Shown here one piece after another: positions 63,764 to 64,000 of a DNA stretch of 64,000 nucleotides. Location of the stretch: assembly GCF_027580225.2 (NCBI RefSeq), contig NC_073358.2:7631501-7695500 (forward strand), written 5' to 3'. Each line of letters begins with the position of its first letter. Within the stretch, counting starts at the first letter, position 1. The notes below the pieces were generated by a model, which saw nothing but the letters and a program-made list of their open reading frames with translations, did not search any database and was not told the origin of the DNA. Origin of the DNA: Misgurnus anguillicaudatus (taxonomy: Eukaryota; Chordata; Actinopteri; Cypriniformes; Cobitidae). The position numbers and the translations under genes were made by a program.

Positions 63764-64000
63764 TTAATGGGAGTGTAGCAAAACAATGGCATAGAAATTG
63801 GAAAATTATGTAACAAATGGGAAAAGACACATAAAAAATATAAAAAAAAATGTCAGATAGTAATAAATCATGGATCCTGATACCCGGAGTCCTAGTAGCG
63901 TCATTAGTTTTTATATTTTACATTTGCATCTAACACACTGAAATTCATATATTCTATATGAATTCCTCTTCATATCCCTTAAGTGTCCAAATACTTTTTT

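Overview
The window is vertebrate nuclear DNA, almost certainly from a teleost fish and probably a cyprinid. The evidence is a split gene with GT-AG introns encoding a dynamin-1 protein, a microRNA antisense inside it, and dense fish-type repeats (tRNA-derived SINEs, hAT, piggyBac, MULE and PIF-like non-autonomous elements, foldback elements). No bacterial genes, operons or CRISPR arrays are visible. The species cannot be named from the sequence.

Layout. 1-1164 holds the 3' end of an unrecognised plus-strand gene whose last exons are a tandemly duplicated three-exon module, ending at a stop codon and AATAAA signals. 2981-10020 is a cluster of three tandem transposon-like units with terminal inverted repeats, each carrying an internal array of a ~139-bp satellite. 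10021-11571 is the upstream region of the main gene and includes a strong 25-bp-arm hairpin. From 11572 to at least 61324 the plus strand carries dnm1 (dynamin-1): 21 coding exons, all in phase, about 839 residues, covering the GTPase, middle, PH, GED and most of the proline-rich domains. The last coding exon is probably beyond the window, with one weak alternative candidate at 61587.

The introns hold most of the unusual material. Intron 1 (12.5 kb) carries foldback elements, a hAT-like element, a decayed RecQ-like helicase fragment, a DUF3504-like fragment and a near-perfect ~730-bp palindrome. Intron 5 (6.4 kb) is filled by a ~28-bp minisatellite with higher-order repeats and an orientation flip at each edge. 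Intron 8 and intron 16 contain nested transposons with intact target-site duplications. Intron 15 carries mir-199 on the minus strand, the conserved arrangement of vertebrate dynamin genes. Two 12-nt microexons (40642-40653 and 57956-57967) belong to dnm1.

Most long open frames on the minus strand (notably 25847-31566) are artefacts of repeats whose unit lacks stop codons, and are not annotated as genes.
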